A stretch of 64,000 nt of DNA from the NCBI GenBank assembly GCA_023423835.1, contig JAFAEW010000079.1:1-64000 (forward strand), in the 5' to 3' direction. This document shows positions 26,501 through 34,778 of this stretch, piece after piece. Positions within the stretch are counted from its first letter, which is position 1. Each line of letters opens with the position of its first letter. The position numbers and the translations under genes are program-made. The notes under the pieces were generated by a model. That model was not told where the DNA came from, did not search any database, and worked only from the letters and a program-made list of their open reading frames with translations. Origin of the DNA: Bacteroidota bacterium (GTDB taxonomy: Bacteria > Bacteroidota > Bacteroidia > Chitinophagales > Chitinophagaceae).

Positions 26501-27415
26501 ATGAAATTATTACTAACAATAGTCACTCTTTTGGTTGGCGGCTGCCTGCAGGCCGCGGACAGCACTTTTTTATTCAAAACTTCTGACAACGTGCTGCTTT
26601 ATGTAAACGTTTCCGGAAAAGGGAAACCCTGCGTTTTTGTTCACGGCGGACCGGGCTCGAATGCCGATTATTTTCAGGCTTTCCAGAAAGGCGGATCTTT
26701 AGAAGAGCAGGTACAGATGGTCTATTTCGATCAGCGGGGATGCGGCCGGTCGTCCTCACCGGAAAATGGTGATTTCACCCTGGCACGCATGGAAAAAGAC
26801 CTCGAGGAATTGCGGCAGCATCTGGGATTTAAAAACTGGGCGGTAATGGGCCATTCTTTCGGCGGCATCATCGTCACCCATTACGCCAAGGATTATCCAA
26901 CAAGTGTTGCTGCACTCTTACTGATCAATTGCACGCTTGACATGGAACAGTCACTGAACAGCCATATCCGTTTTGGACTGCAGGAGTTGAACATCAGTGA
27001 TACCGCGCCTTACCTCGACAAATCCAAACCGACAATTGAAAGGGTGGGAATGATACACGAAAAATTCAACGAAAAGGGGATCTGGTATAAACTTATGTTC
27101 CGCAATAAATACGAGAAAATCATTAACGATTCTCTGTTTGATGCGTTGGGTAAACAAAACCGCGATTTTGCAAGCGCAGTCTGGGGCGTACCCGAATATC
27201 AGCAATCCTGCCTTCCATTGACGAGAGATATTAAAATGCCTGTCTTTATAATGTCGGGACGAAAAGATTATGCAATCGGGCCGGACCAATACAAGAGCTT
27301 TGATTTTCCTGATAAGAAGGTTGTTTTGTACAATGGCGGCCATGCTCCGTTTCAGGAAGAGCCTCAATGGTTTTCAGAAAAAGTGACTGACTTTTTTATG
27401 ACAATCGGATATTAA
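26501..27415 (+). CDS. Exported alpha/beta hydrolase, proline iminopeptidase-like
   Basis: A 304-residue alpha/beta hydrolase. It shows the proline iminopeptidase-type oxyanion block HGGPGSN, FDQRGCGRSS, the nucleophile elbow GHSFGG with the catalytic Ser, the Asp region SGRKDYAIG and the catalytic His in YNGGHAPFQEEP. A short hydrophobic N-terminus (MKLLLTIVTLLVGGCLQAA) is a signal peptide; VGGC could be a lipobox, or cleavage may follow QAA. It would remove N-terminal residues, often proline, from peptides in the periplasm. The next gene, 46 bases downstream, is an exported S41 peptidase, so the two may act together in peptide breakdown. Confidence 0.85.
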   Translation: MKLLLTIVTLLVGGCLQAADSTFLFKTSDNVLLYVNVSGKGKPCVFVHGGPGSNADYFQAFQKGGSLEEQVQMVYFDQRGCGRSSSPENGDFTLARMEKDLEELRQHLGFKNWAVMGHSFGGIIVTHYAKDYPTSVAALLLINCTLDMEQSLNSHIRFGLQELNISDTAPYLDKSKPTIERVGMIHEKFNEKGIWYKLMFRNKYEKIINDSLFDALGKQNRDFASAVWGVPEYQQSCLPLTRDIKMPVFIMSGRKDYAIGPDQYKSFDFPDKKVVLYNGGHAPFQEEPQWFSEKVTDFFMTIGY

Positions 27416-27461
27416 AAAGACCTTTTTTCCCAATCAGCATTTTTTTAGTTCAATTCGTGGT

Positions 27462-28823
27462 ATGAAAAAACTATCGTTTTCAATTCTGCTTGCCGGATTG
27501 TTGTGTGCAGGCAACGCCCAGAAAAAATTTGATTCCACTGCCTATCTTCAGGAATTTAGAAGGATCTTTCCTTCCTTCGTTTTTGATACCGCAAAACCTG
27601 CCTCTGCGAAGCTTTCTCCCGAAGATAAACTGGCAGGATTAAGCCAGGTGTGGTATGAGGCGAAATTCAACTTCGCAAATTTTGATCTCGTGCCATGGCT
27701 GAATTGGGACAGTGCTTATCGCAGTTATATTCCAAGGGTGATGGCAACCGATGACATCCTGTCGTATTACAAGGAACTGAAAAAATTTAATCAACTGTTG
27801 CACGATGGCCATTCAAGGGTAATGGAGCCCGTTTATTATTTTTTTCAACGCGGTGTTGTTCCATTCGTATTTGAATATGTAGACGGTAAGGCAGTCTTAT
27901 CCGCCATCCTGGAACCATCTCCCGACTATTCAAAAGCAAAGCCGGGCTGGATCGCCACAACCGTCGATGGCGAGGCAATCCAGGATTATATAAAGCGGGA
28001 GATCAGCCCCTATCTGCACTTCTCAACCCCGCAGGACAGTATCTCGAGAATCTACCGCTACGAATTGCTGACAGGAAATAAGGAGGAACCGGTACGGGTT
28101 GGTTTTATAACACCAGAAGGTAAGAATGTGGAGCAATCATTCCGCCGTCTGAAATGGGATTTCGATACAATTCCCGTTCGGTTTTCGGTCTTGCCGGGCA
28201 ATGTCGGCCATGTCATCATCAACAGCTTCGGCTCTGAAAAAACGGTTGAGGAATTTGACCGCCTTTTTCCCCAAATCCTAAAGACAGATGCCCTCATTAT
28301 TGATGTGAGAGGAAACGGTGGCGGAAATAGTAATAACGGATTTGAGATCATCGGCTATCTCACAGATAAAGCCTTTAAGACAAACATCAGCGTATTGCAC
28401 CTCTATCGCCCGGCCCACCGCGCATGGGGCGATGATCCGGTAAAACTGGAGATCAGCGGCGATGACTGGAAACCGTATAAAAATAAGCTTTATGATAAAC
28501 CGGTGGTCGTCCTAACCGGACCGGCCACTTATTCTGCCGCCGAGGATTTCACCGGAGCTTTTAAAACGCTCGGCCGGGGAAAAATCATTGGACGAGCCAC
28601 CGGCGGAAGTACCGGACAGCCACTTGGCTACAATCTTCCGGGAGGCGGACTGGGATTTATCTGCACCAAACGAGATTATATGTCTGACGGAACAGAGTTT
28701 GTGGGCATCGGCATTCAACCCGACATCGTTGTAAATCCTACTCTGAAGGGCCTTCAGGAGGGGAGGGACGAAGTTTTGGAAAAGGCAGTGGAAGTTTTGA
28801 AAGCCGAGATAAAACATCAATAA
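27462..28823 (+). CDS. Exported S41-family peptidase
   Basis: A 453-residue protein with a signal peptide (residues 1-19, ending GNAQ) and a C-terminal tail-specific-protease/S41 domain. The family blocks are ALIIDVRGNGGGNS and the nucleophile motif GPATYSAAEDFTGAF, whose Ser is the likely nucleophile, followed by IIGRATGGSTGQP. A PDZ-like region precedes it (about residues 125-215). It is probably a periplasmic endopeptidase. It lies 46 bases after the alpha/beta hydrolase gene on the same strand. Confidence 0.88.
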   Translation: MKKLSFSILLAGLLCAGNAQKKFDSTAYLQEFRRIFPSFVFDTAKPASAKLSPEDKLAGLSQVWYEAKFNFANFDLVPWLNWDSAYRSYIPRVMATDDILSYYKELKKFNQLLHDGHSRVMEPVYYFFQRGVVPFVFEYVDGKAVLSAILEPSPDYSKAKPGWIATTVDGEAIQDYIKREISPYLHFSTPQDSISRIYRYELLTGNKEEPVRVGFITPEGKNVEQSFRRLKWDFDTIPVRFSVLPGNVGHVIINSFGSEKTVEEFDRLFPQILKTDALIIDVRGNGGGNSNNGFEIIGYLTDKAFKTNISVLHLYRPAHRAWGDDPVKLEISGDDWKPYKNKLYDKPVVVLTGPATYSAAEDFTGAFKTLGRGKIIGRATGGSTGQPLGYNLPGGGLGFICTKRDYMSDGTEFVGIGIQPDIVVNPTLKGLQEGRDEVLEKAVEVLKAEIKHQ

Positions 28824-28944
28824 GCAACAATGGGTTTGAAGATATTCCTGCTTTAACAAAAGCTTACCGCCGGGCCATTAAGCATTTCTTTTTCTTTTCT
28901 ATCTCAACTATGGAACGACTGAAAAATACCGTTCCTGTTAACAT

Positions 28945-29607
28945 ATGAAAAGGAAATTTTTACTCTTTATTTCAATGATCATCGGCACTTTTGCAATAGC
29001 ACAAGAACCCTCTTTCGGGGTTAGGGCCGGACTTACCTCCTCAGGCATGCGCGGCGATGCCATCACGAGTCTCAACAGTCTCCTGGATTACACAGACGGA
29101 TACATTACAACAGGCAATCGAACCGGTTTTTTTGCCGGTGGTTATGCAAACATTCCTCTTGGAGAAGTATTCTCAATTGAACCCGCATTGTATTACAGCC
29201 AGAAAGGATACGAATTAAGGGGTTCATTAAATGTGAAAGGGGCTGAATTTTTGGGTGTAAATGCAAAGGCCGGTCTCAATATGCAATACATTGACCTTCC
29301 CGTGGTTGCGAAAGCCAATTTCAATGGCTTTGAGGTTTTTGCGGGTCCGCAAATCTCTTATCTTTCTTCTGCAAGTTTGAAAACCAGTGCGGGATTGCTG
29401 GGATTTGACCTCTTGAAAACTTCAACGGATGCAACCCCTGTTTTCAACAAATGGGATGCTGCTATTACTGCCGGAATTGGTTACAATTTTTCAAACGGGC
29501 TCAACATTCGCGCTGCCTACGATTACGGTTTGATGAAAACAGATGCGGCTCATTTGCTGAATGCCTATAACAGATCTATAAAACTTGGAATCGGCTTCAA
29601 CTTCTAA
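28945..29607 (+). CDS. Outer-membrane beta-barrel protein (PorT-like)
   Basis: A 220-residue protein with a signal peptide (residues 1-19, ending FAIAQ) and a run of amphipathic strands typical of the Bacteroidota outer-membrane beta-barrel domain: FGVRAGLTSSGM, RTGFFAGGYANIPL, FSIEPALYYSQKGYEL and a final Phe (LGIGFNF). It probably forms a small eight- to ten-strand barrel. The role is unknown. A strong hairpin just after the stop (29616-29661) suggests it ends its transcript. Confidence 0.82.
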   Translation: MKRKFLLFISMIIGTFAIAQEPSFGVRAGLTSSGMRGDAITSLNSLLDYTDGYITTGNRTGFFAGGYANIPLGEVFSIEPALYYSQKGYELRGSLNVKGAEFLGVNAKAGLNMQYIDLPVVAKANFNGFEVFAGPQISYLSSASLKTSAGLLGFDLLKTSTDATPVFNKWDAAITAGIGYNFSNGLNIRAAYDYGLMKTDAAHLLNAYNRSIKLGIGFNF

Positions 29608-29615
29608 GAATCGTT

Positions 29616-29661
29616 CCCGTCCTTCCGCGCGGTCTGTTTTACAGACTGCCGGAGGGATGGG
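29616..29661 (+). terminator. Terminator-like long hairpin
   Basis: CCCGTCCTTCCG (29616-29627) pairs with CGGAGGGATGGG (29650-29661), and inside it CGGTCTG (29630-29636) pairs with CAGACTG (29642-29648), with only G-U exceptions and a small bulge. The loop is TTTTA. Only a short T tract follows, so it may be a pause or stability element rather than a full intrinsic terminator. Confidence 0.55.
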
Positions 29662-29760
29662 ATTTCCAGGAAGGATTGTAATATTTTAAAGCGCCGCAAA
29701 CCTGCCTTTTCACCCGGTCTTACCCCATCACCGATGGTATGGTTTATGCTTTTTGAGGAG

Positions 29761-30342
29761 ATGCAAACTTTGTTTCCTTTAGAGACCTCCCTGCCTGAGG
29801 GCTTTATTTATCAACCCGATTTCATTACTCTGGCCAAAGAAGATTTGTTATTACAGGAAATTTCCAATTTTGAACTGCATCCTTTCCAATTCCACGGTTA
29901 TGAATGAAAGAGAAGGGTTGCCGGTTTTGGGCACGACTGGAACTTTGAAAACAGGACGTTGTCTAAGGGGAAGGAAATCCCAAAGGGATTTGATTGGCTG
30001 TTGCAAAAAGTTTGTGTTCAGTTAGCTGTGGCTCCGGCAGCCGTTTCGGAACTGCTCATTACTGCCTATCCTCCGGGTGCCGTTATCAATTGGCATCGGG
30101 ATGCGCCGCCTTTTGATCTGATCGCAGGTATTTCACTGCTTTCCGCCTGCGATTTCCGGCTCCGGCCACATGATGCGAACAAGCGGAAAAGATCTTCCAT
30201 CCTCACCTTCAGATTGTTGCCACGGTCATTATACATCCTCAGAGGAGAGGCGAGAGAAGCATGGGAACATTCCACGAGACCCGCGGAGAATCTCCGTTAT
30301 TCAATAACAGTTCGAACGCTTCGAAAATCCTTTTTGAAGTAG
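29761..30342 (+). pseudogene. AlkB-like 2-oxoglutarate/Fe(II) dioxygenase, interrupted by a TGA
   Basis: Codons from the ATG at 29761 to the stop at 30342 (194 codons) encode an AlkB-family DNA/RNA-demethylase-like protein in one frame, broken only by an in-frame TGA at 29905-29907. The N-terminal 48 residues (MQTLFPLETSLPEGFIY...) end at FQFHGYE; after the TGA the frame resumes KRRVAGFGHDW, the conserved start of the catalytic region. The rest is complete: INWHRD gives the metal-binding His and Asp, WEHS the second His, and RYSITVRT the 2-oxoglutarate-binding Arg. One base change (for example GGA to TGA) explains it. It is a recent nonsense allele or a sequencing error. A shorter product could start downstream (for example 29959), but would lack the nucleotide-recognition part. 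Confidence 0.8.
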
Positions 30343-30411
30343 GAAAACTTTCGAAAAATCAAGCGGTCTCTGTTCCAATTTCTTTAAATTTACCTCTAAA
30401 AAAATTGAAAG

Positions 30412-30798
30412 ATGAAAAACGCCATTAATTGGTTTGAGATCTATACCTCAGACTTCGACAGAGCCAAGAAATTTTACAGCACCGTTCTACAGTGTGAGTT
30501 AACTGACCTGCCGATGGAAGGGGCCGGAAATCATCCTGAAATGCAATACGCTACTTTTCCCTCCGATCCAGACAGTCAAGGTGCCAGCGGTGCATTGGTA
30601 AAAATGGATGCCGTGAAGCCGGGCCCCGGAGGTTCATTGGTCTATTTCAGCACCAAAGAAATTGAGCCGGAATTAAGCAGGGTAGAAGCCGCCGGAGGTA
30701 AAATTGTTCAGGGTAAACAAAGTATCGGACCCTACGGATTTTTCGCCCTTGTGGAGGATACCGAAGGAAATATTATTGCCTTACACTCGATGAAGTAG
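30412..30798 (+). CDS. VOC-family (glyoxalase-like) protein
   Basis: A 128-residue single-domain vicinal oxygen chelate protein: INWFEIYTSDFDRAKKFYSTVL at the start, SLVYFSTKEIEPELSRVEAAGG in the middle and GFFALVEDTEGNIIALHS at the end. This is the common small bacterial form acting as a homodimer. The first ligand position is not His (NWFEIY), so a typical glyoxalase I metal site is incomplete. The substrate is unknown. It converges on the BON-protein gene across a shared terminator. Confidence 0.85.
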   Translation: MKNAINWFEIYTSDFDRAKKFYSTVLQCELTDLPMEGAGNHPEMQYATFPSDPDSQGASGALVKMDAVKPGPGGSLVYFSTKEIEPELSRVEAAGGKIVQGKQSIGPYGFFALVEDTEGNIIALHSMK

Positions 30799-30857
30799 GA
30801 AGCGACAAGAAACAATTCAAATACGGGACGTGTTCTGGTAATTCTGAAGGAACAAAA

Positions 30858-30887
30858 AATAAACACCTCTGTGAAAAGGTGTTTATT
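30858..30887. terminator. Bidirectional intrinsic terminator
   Basis: AATAAACACCT (30858-30868) and AGGTGTTTATT (30877-30887) form a perfect 11-bp stem with an 8-base loop. It lies between the convergent VOC and BON genes, with an A-rich run to the left and T-rich sequence to the right, and so can serve both strands. Confidence 0.8.
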
Positions 30888-30909
30888 ATGTTTTGTTTCC
30901 CCTGATTCC

Positions 30910-31827
30910 TTAAAGTATTGTGCCGGATGAATTTGCATCGGCTGAATTCCCGGATCCACCTTTGTTTACCCTGATGTTGTTCTCAACGTCCTGTACACCG
31001 GATACGTCCTCAACAATATCTTCGGCTATTCGCTTCTGATTTTTATCGGTCACCGTTCCTGATAGGGTAACGGTATTTCCTTCCACTTTTACTTCGATCT
31101 CTGAAGCATCAAGCTGGTATGCATCTGCCAGCCGGTCGCACACGTCTTCCCGGATTCTTTCTTCAGATCTCCGGTAGCCTTTCGGACCTTTACCCCTGTT
31201 TTGCCTGTTGAATGATGCGCCGGATTCCCAAACATCAGCGCTTCCTGAACCGGCCCGTTCGTCGTAGCGACGTCCATACCGGTCATAACTGTATTGAGAT
31301 CGGTTTCCGGTCCGGTCAGAGCCGCCATGTTCAAACTCCGATCCGCCGCGGTTTCTGTTGTACCCGCCCTGATCATAGGATTGACCATAACTGTTTCCAT
31401 AATTTCCGGATTCAAATCCACTGTCTGATCTGCCTCTGTTGTAATCATCGCCGTAGCGGTCATAGTCAGACCGGTAATCGTTGTCGCCATAGCCTGATGG
31501 CCCGGCATTGTATTCATTACCATACCTCCGGTAGTCCGAATTACTACTTGCTTTGTCTCCTCTGTAATTGCCTTGGTCATATCGCCTGTTGTCGTTGCCG
31601 GAATAATTATAATCGCCGCTAAAACTGCGGTGCCGGTTCATATCGTCGCCGGTTCTTCCGCGTTCGTCGGTATGCGGCACTTCACGTTCATAATCTGAAC
31701 GATAATTCCAATTGCCCCGGTACCGGTAATCACGCTCGTCTTCACTGAGCGGATCGCGGTAGGAGCGGTTGAATTCCTGCCGGTCATCGCTGTCAAAATT
31801 CTTTCTCCAATTGCTATTGTCTGCCAT
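30910..31827 (-). CDS. BON-domain protein with long Tyr/Gly/Arg/Asn-rich disordered region
   Basis: A 305-residue protein in two parts. Residues 1 to about 215 are low-complexity and highly polar, dense in Tyr, Arg, Gly, Asp, Asn and Ser, with recurring short units such as YRSDYDRYGDDYNRGRSD and SYDRYGRRYDE. Residues of about 222-297 form a BON domain (IREDVCDRLADAYQLDASEIEV, VTLSGTVTDKNQKRIAEDIV, GVQDVENNIRV), a fold often linked to membrane or envelope stress proteins. There is no signal peptide, so the protein starts and presumably stays in the cytoplasm. Sequence composition is like that of phase-separating proteins. Similar BON proteins with such arms occur in Bacteroidota; their role is not known to me. 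Confidence 0.8.
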   Translation of the reverse strand: MADNSNWRKNFDSDDRQEFNRSYRDPLSEDERDYRYRGNWNYRSDYEREVPHTDERGRTGDDMNRHRSFSGDYNYSGNDNRRYDQGNYRGDKASSNSDYRRYGNEYNAGPSGYGDNDYRSDYDRYGDDYNRGRSDSGFESGNYGNSYGQSYDQGGYNRNRGGSEFEHGGSDRTGNRSQYSYDRYGRRYDERAGSGSADVWESGASFNRQNRGKGPKGYRRSEERIREDVCDRLADAYQLDASEIEVKVEGNTVTLSGTVTDKNQKRIAEDIVEDVSGVQDVENNIRVNKGGSGNSADANSSGTIL

Positions 31828-32004
31828 AATTCAAAGTTTTTAATATTGATGGAATACAATAGTGTATGCAAAACGGATACCTTTAAGCGGCGGCGAAGGC
31901 CATCAACGGACGAGCAGACATTTAATTTTAGGATAAATTAAACAGATGCAGTTGTGGCTCAGATGGAGATTGGTCAAAAAACCGGACATGCTGCGCTGTT
32001 CAAT

Positions 32005-33468
32005 TCATTCCCAAACGAATGTTCCTACTGCTCCGCCCTCAAGAGAAGCCGTAGCCCGTTTTCCGTTATAGGTAATATTGAAACCCTGCGAAGTGGTTCC
32101 ATCGTTTTCCACAATAAGCACTTTTTTCCCGTCGGGACGAACGAAAGCCACGTTCTGCAAACTGCCTGTAATATTGCTTCCAATACGCTTTGATCCCGGA
32201 ACCACAAATTTTGAGGCATGTGCAATAATATAGTATCCCACATTTCTGGTGTACCCTGAAATAATGGTAATGCCGCCCTTACAGGTAGTGCAGCCGCCCT
32301 CGGTATGGATGGAATAATAGGGGTCACTCGCAAGGTTCCATTCCAATGCGATACGACTCCAGTTGCGCATTGAACCGATGATTACGTTTTTCATGTGCCA
32401 TTTTAGATCCCCGGCAAATTCACCATTTGAAGGTGTATATTGTTCCGTGAAATAAAGGTTCTTATCAGGATAGGCGTTGTGAACGGTGGATAACGCACTG
32501 ATGTCGCCGCCATACAAATGAAAAGCCGAACCGTCAACAAACTGCCTCGCTTCTGCATCGTCTAATATCGTCAACGGATAGTCAGGCCTGTCTGCATTAT
32601 GATCATAAATAATGATTTTGGTATTGAGGCCGGCAGTCCGGAAGGTGGGTCCTAAATGATTCTTGATAAAATCGGCCTGTTCACTTGCCGTCATCAGCAT
32701 ACTTGGATTGTTGCCGCCATGCAGCGGTTCATTTTGAGGAGTGATGGCATCAATGGTGATGCCCTCTGCCTTCATGGCCTGGATATATTTCACGAAATAG
32801 TTGGCGTAAACACCATAGTATTGGGGAAGCAGGCTGCCACCGACCGAATTTTTATTGGTTTTCATCCATACAGGCGCCGTCCAGGGTGATCCGAGAAGTT
32901 TAATATCAGGATTTATGGCAAGAATTTTTTTCAGCACGGGAATCACTTCACTCTTGTCTTTACGAAGATTGAATTCTGAAAGGCTTTCATCCGTTTGCCC
33001 ATCAGGCAGATCATCATAGGTGTAAACCGATGCGCTTAAATCAGAAGCTCCAATCGTAAGCCGCAAATAACTGAGACCGATCGAGTTGCTGTCGCTTCCA
33101 AACAATTCCTTCAGCAGATCGTTTTGCATTGATTCGGGCAGTCCTGAAATCAATGACGCGCTGCCATCGGTGAGGGTGAATCCAAAGCCATCGACGGTTT
33201 GAAAGGTTTGTGCAGGATCAATTACAATATCCGGATATCCATTGCTGCCGGTTTTAAAAACCAGTGGAGTCGACTGCTTTTGAAATAAAGATCTTTGATC
33301 ACCGGTGGTTAGGAAAAAATCGATCTCTGATTTTTCGGTCGGAGGTGTTACCGGACCGGTGCCACCTCCATTATCAGAGGTTTTTCCCTTCTGGCAATCG
33401 CTGAAAGCAAAGAGAAAAAATGAACAACAACATATACCTATAAATGGCTTCCAATATTTCTTTGTCAT
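32005..33468 (-). CDS. GH30 glycosidase, likely beta-1,6-glucanase or beta-glucosidase type, lipoprotein
   Basis: A 487-residue family 30 enzyme. A lipoprotein-type signal (residues 1-25, Cys25 after AFSD) is followed by a Gly-rich linker, the (beta/alpha)8 barrel and a C-terminal beta-sandwich. Catalytic residues are the acid/base Glu247 in TPQNEP and nucleophile Glu342 in LYFTEQ; FQTVDGFGFTLTDGSA and LLGSPWTAPVWMKTN are family blocks. GH30_3 members hydrolyse beta-1,6-glucan; GH30_1 includes glucosylceramidases. The gene context favours beta-1,6 branches of a beta-1,3-glucan. It is the last gene of the polysaccharide locus, 63 bases after GH5. Confidence 0.9.
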   Translation of the reverse strand: MTKKYWKPFIGICCCSFFLFAFSDCQKGKTSDNGGGTGPVTPPTEKSEIDFFLTTGDQRSLFQKQSTPLVFKTGSNGYPDIVIDPAQTFQTVDGFGFTLTDGSASLISGLPESMQNDLLKELFGSDSNSIGLSYLRLTIGASDLSASVYTYDDLPDGQTDESLSEFNLRKDKSEVIPVLKKILAINPDIKLLGSPWTAPVWMKTNKNSVGGSLLPQYYGVYANYFVKYIQAMKAEGITIDAITPQNEPLHGGNNPSMLMTASEQADFIKNHLGPTFRTAGLNTKIIIYDHNADRPDYPLTILDDAEARQFVDGSAFHLYGGDISALSTVHNAYPDKNLYFTEQYTPSNGEFAGDLKWHMKNVIIGSMRNWSRIALEWNLASDPYYSIHTEGGCTTCKGGITIISGYTRNVGYYIIAHASKFVVPGSKRIGSNITGSLQNVAFVRPDGKKVLIVENDGTTSQGFNITYNGKRATASLEGGAVGTFVWE

Positions 33469-33531
33469 AGTATTTTTCGTTTTAAATTCCGTTCACTCCA
33501 GCCGGCATTTCTCCGTTAAGAAATTGGTGGC

Positions 33532-34767
33532 TTAGTGTCCGGTAGAAAATCCGAGTGCCTGAATATAGCCGCTATTTTGAATACAATTTTCTAATAAACC
33601 CGCTTCCAGATATTCTTTCAGGGCCGACCTTACCGCTTCCATATTTTCGGGCCTCGCTTTTCGAATTGCAGCAAAACCGTTTCTCGGGCTTTCAGCGTAT
33701 TGAATAATCAAGTCGTAAAATTCCGGCATTTTTATTTGAACGATACAGCGTTCATTTTCCAATTTTTTATACGGCCAGAAATGCCAGCCAATATTTTCGC
33801 GCTCGAGAGTGGTTCTGAAACTGTCAATCCAGCCGTTTGTATTTTCCCCGGTTTCGCCACAGTAAATTGGAACATTATATCTATCTCTGAAGTTTAAATA
33901 TGGTTGAATCACCTCTTTCGTTGGGGGAGTCCAGTATTTGTGGAAGGTGTAAACCAGCTTGCTGTCAAACGGCGGTCCGAAAGGATCAAAATTTGAATCC
34001 CACTGTGCGCCACCCAGAAAAAGGATATGGTTTTTATCTACTTCCCTTATTGCCGCGGTGATTTTTCTGTACAATGGTTCGAGTTTCGGATTGAAATATC
34101 CGGAATCGAAATAATGCGCAATGGGTTCGTTGAGCAGATCATAACCAATAATGATGCTTTCGTTGGCATAGCGTGCTGCAATCCGCTTCCAGATGGAAGC
34201 CGTTAATTCCTGATCTTTTTCACTTTCAAACAAAAAGGGATAACCAAATCCATCATCGATATTATCACCGGTCTGGCCGCCGGGAGCGCAGTGCATATCG
34301 AGCATAACGTATAATTGCTCTTTTTTACACCATTCAATCAGCTGATCGAGCAACCTGAATCCGTGATCCGGGTCTGATTGCCCCATATAATGTTCACGGG
34401 TAAATAAGCGGTAATTGAAAGGAACGCGAATTGAATTCATCCCGATTTTCTTCAGGTAGCGGATATCTTCCCGGGTGATATAATTTGTGAGATAGGAATT
34501 CCAGAAGCTGTCAACGGCTGAAGGTCCGATCAGTTCAGAAAGCATTTCATCGATCAGTCTCGGAGAATTCGTGCTCGAAAATTTGAACATATATCCCTCC
34601 GGAACCAGCCAGTTTCCGAGGTTGGTGCCGCGCATAATAAACGGTTTCCCATCCGGAAGCATCACATTTTTTCCTTCGGTATAAATGAATTTGTTTCGCT
34701 GCGCATGTACAGAAAAGCCTATTGTAATGCTCAAAAGCAGAGCGATGAATTGTTTTCCGGTTTTCAT
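33532..34767 (-). CDS. Exported GH5-family glucanase
   Basis: A 411-residue family 5 enzyme with a signal peptide (residues 1-23, ending FSVHAQ). Acid/base Glu214 lies in YDLLNEP and nucleophile Glu305 in IYCGETG; RGTNLGNWLVPEGYMF, SIRVPFNY, MLDMHCAPGG and FHKYWTP are family blocks. The GNWLVPEG start recalls exo-beta-1,3-glucanases and related GH5 groups of fungi and Bacteroidota more than cellulases. It likely trims oligosaccharides made by the GH16 enzyme in the periplasm. It lies 11 bases after the GH16 stop and is thus in the same operon. Confidence 0.9.
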   Translation of the reverse strand: MKTGKQFIALLLSITIGFSVHAQRNKFIYTEGKNVMLPDGKPFIMRGTNLGNWLVPEGYMFKFSSTNSPRLIDEMLSELIGPSAVDSFWNSYLTNYITREDIRYLKKIGMNSIRVPFNYRLFTREHYMGQSDPDHGFRLLDQLIEWCKKEQLYVMLDMHCAPGGQTGDNIDDGFGYPFLFESEKDQELTASIWKRIAARYANESIIIGYDLLNEPIAHYFDSGYFNPKLEPLYRKITAAIREVDKNHILFLGGAQWDSNFDPFGPPFDSKLVYTFHKYWTPPTKEVIQPYLNFRDRYNVPIYCGETGENTNGWIDSFRTTLERENIGWHFWPYKKLENERCIVQIKMPEFYDLIIQYAESPRNGFAAIRKARPENMEAVRSALKEYLEAGLLENCIQNSGYIQALGFSTGH

Positions 34768-34778
34768 GATATTATTTT

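Noticed and set aside
29905..29910. TGA in the AlkB-like gene as a selenocysteine codon
   Set aside because: The site is not catalytic in the family, no hairpin suited to SelB recognition is evident just after it, and no selenoprotein gene is nearby.
31089..31622. Long open frames on both strands inside the BON gene
   Set aside because: They arise from the repetitive GC-patterned codons for Tyr, Arg and Gly; they have no recognisable protein features and are out of frame with the BON domain.
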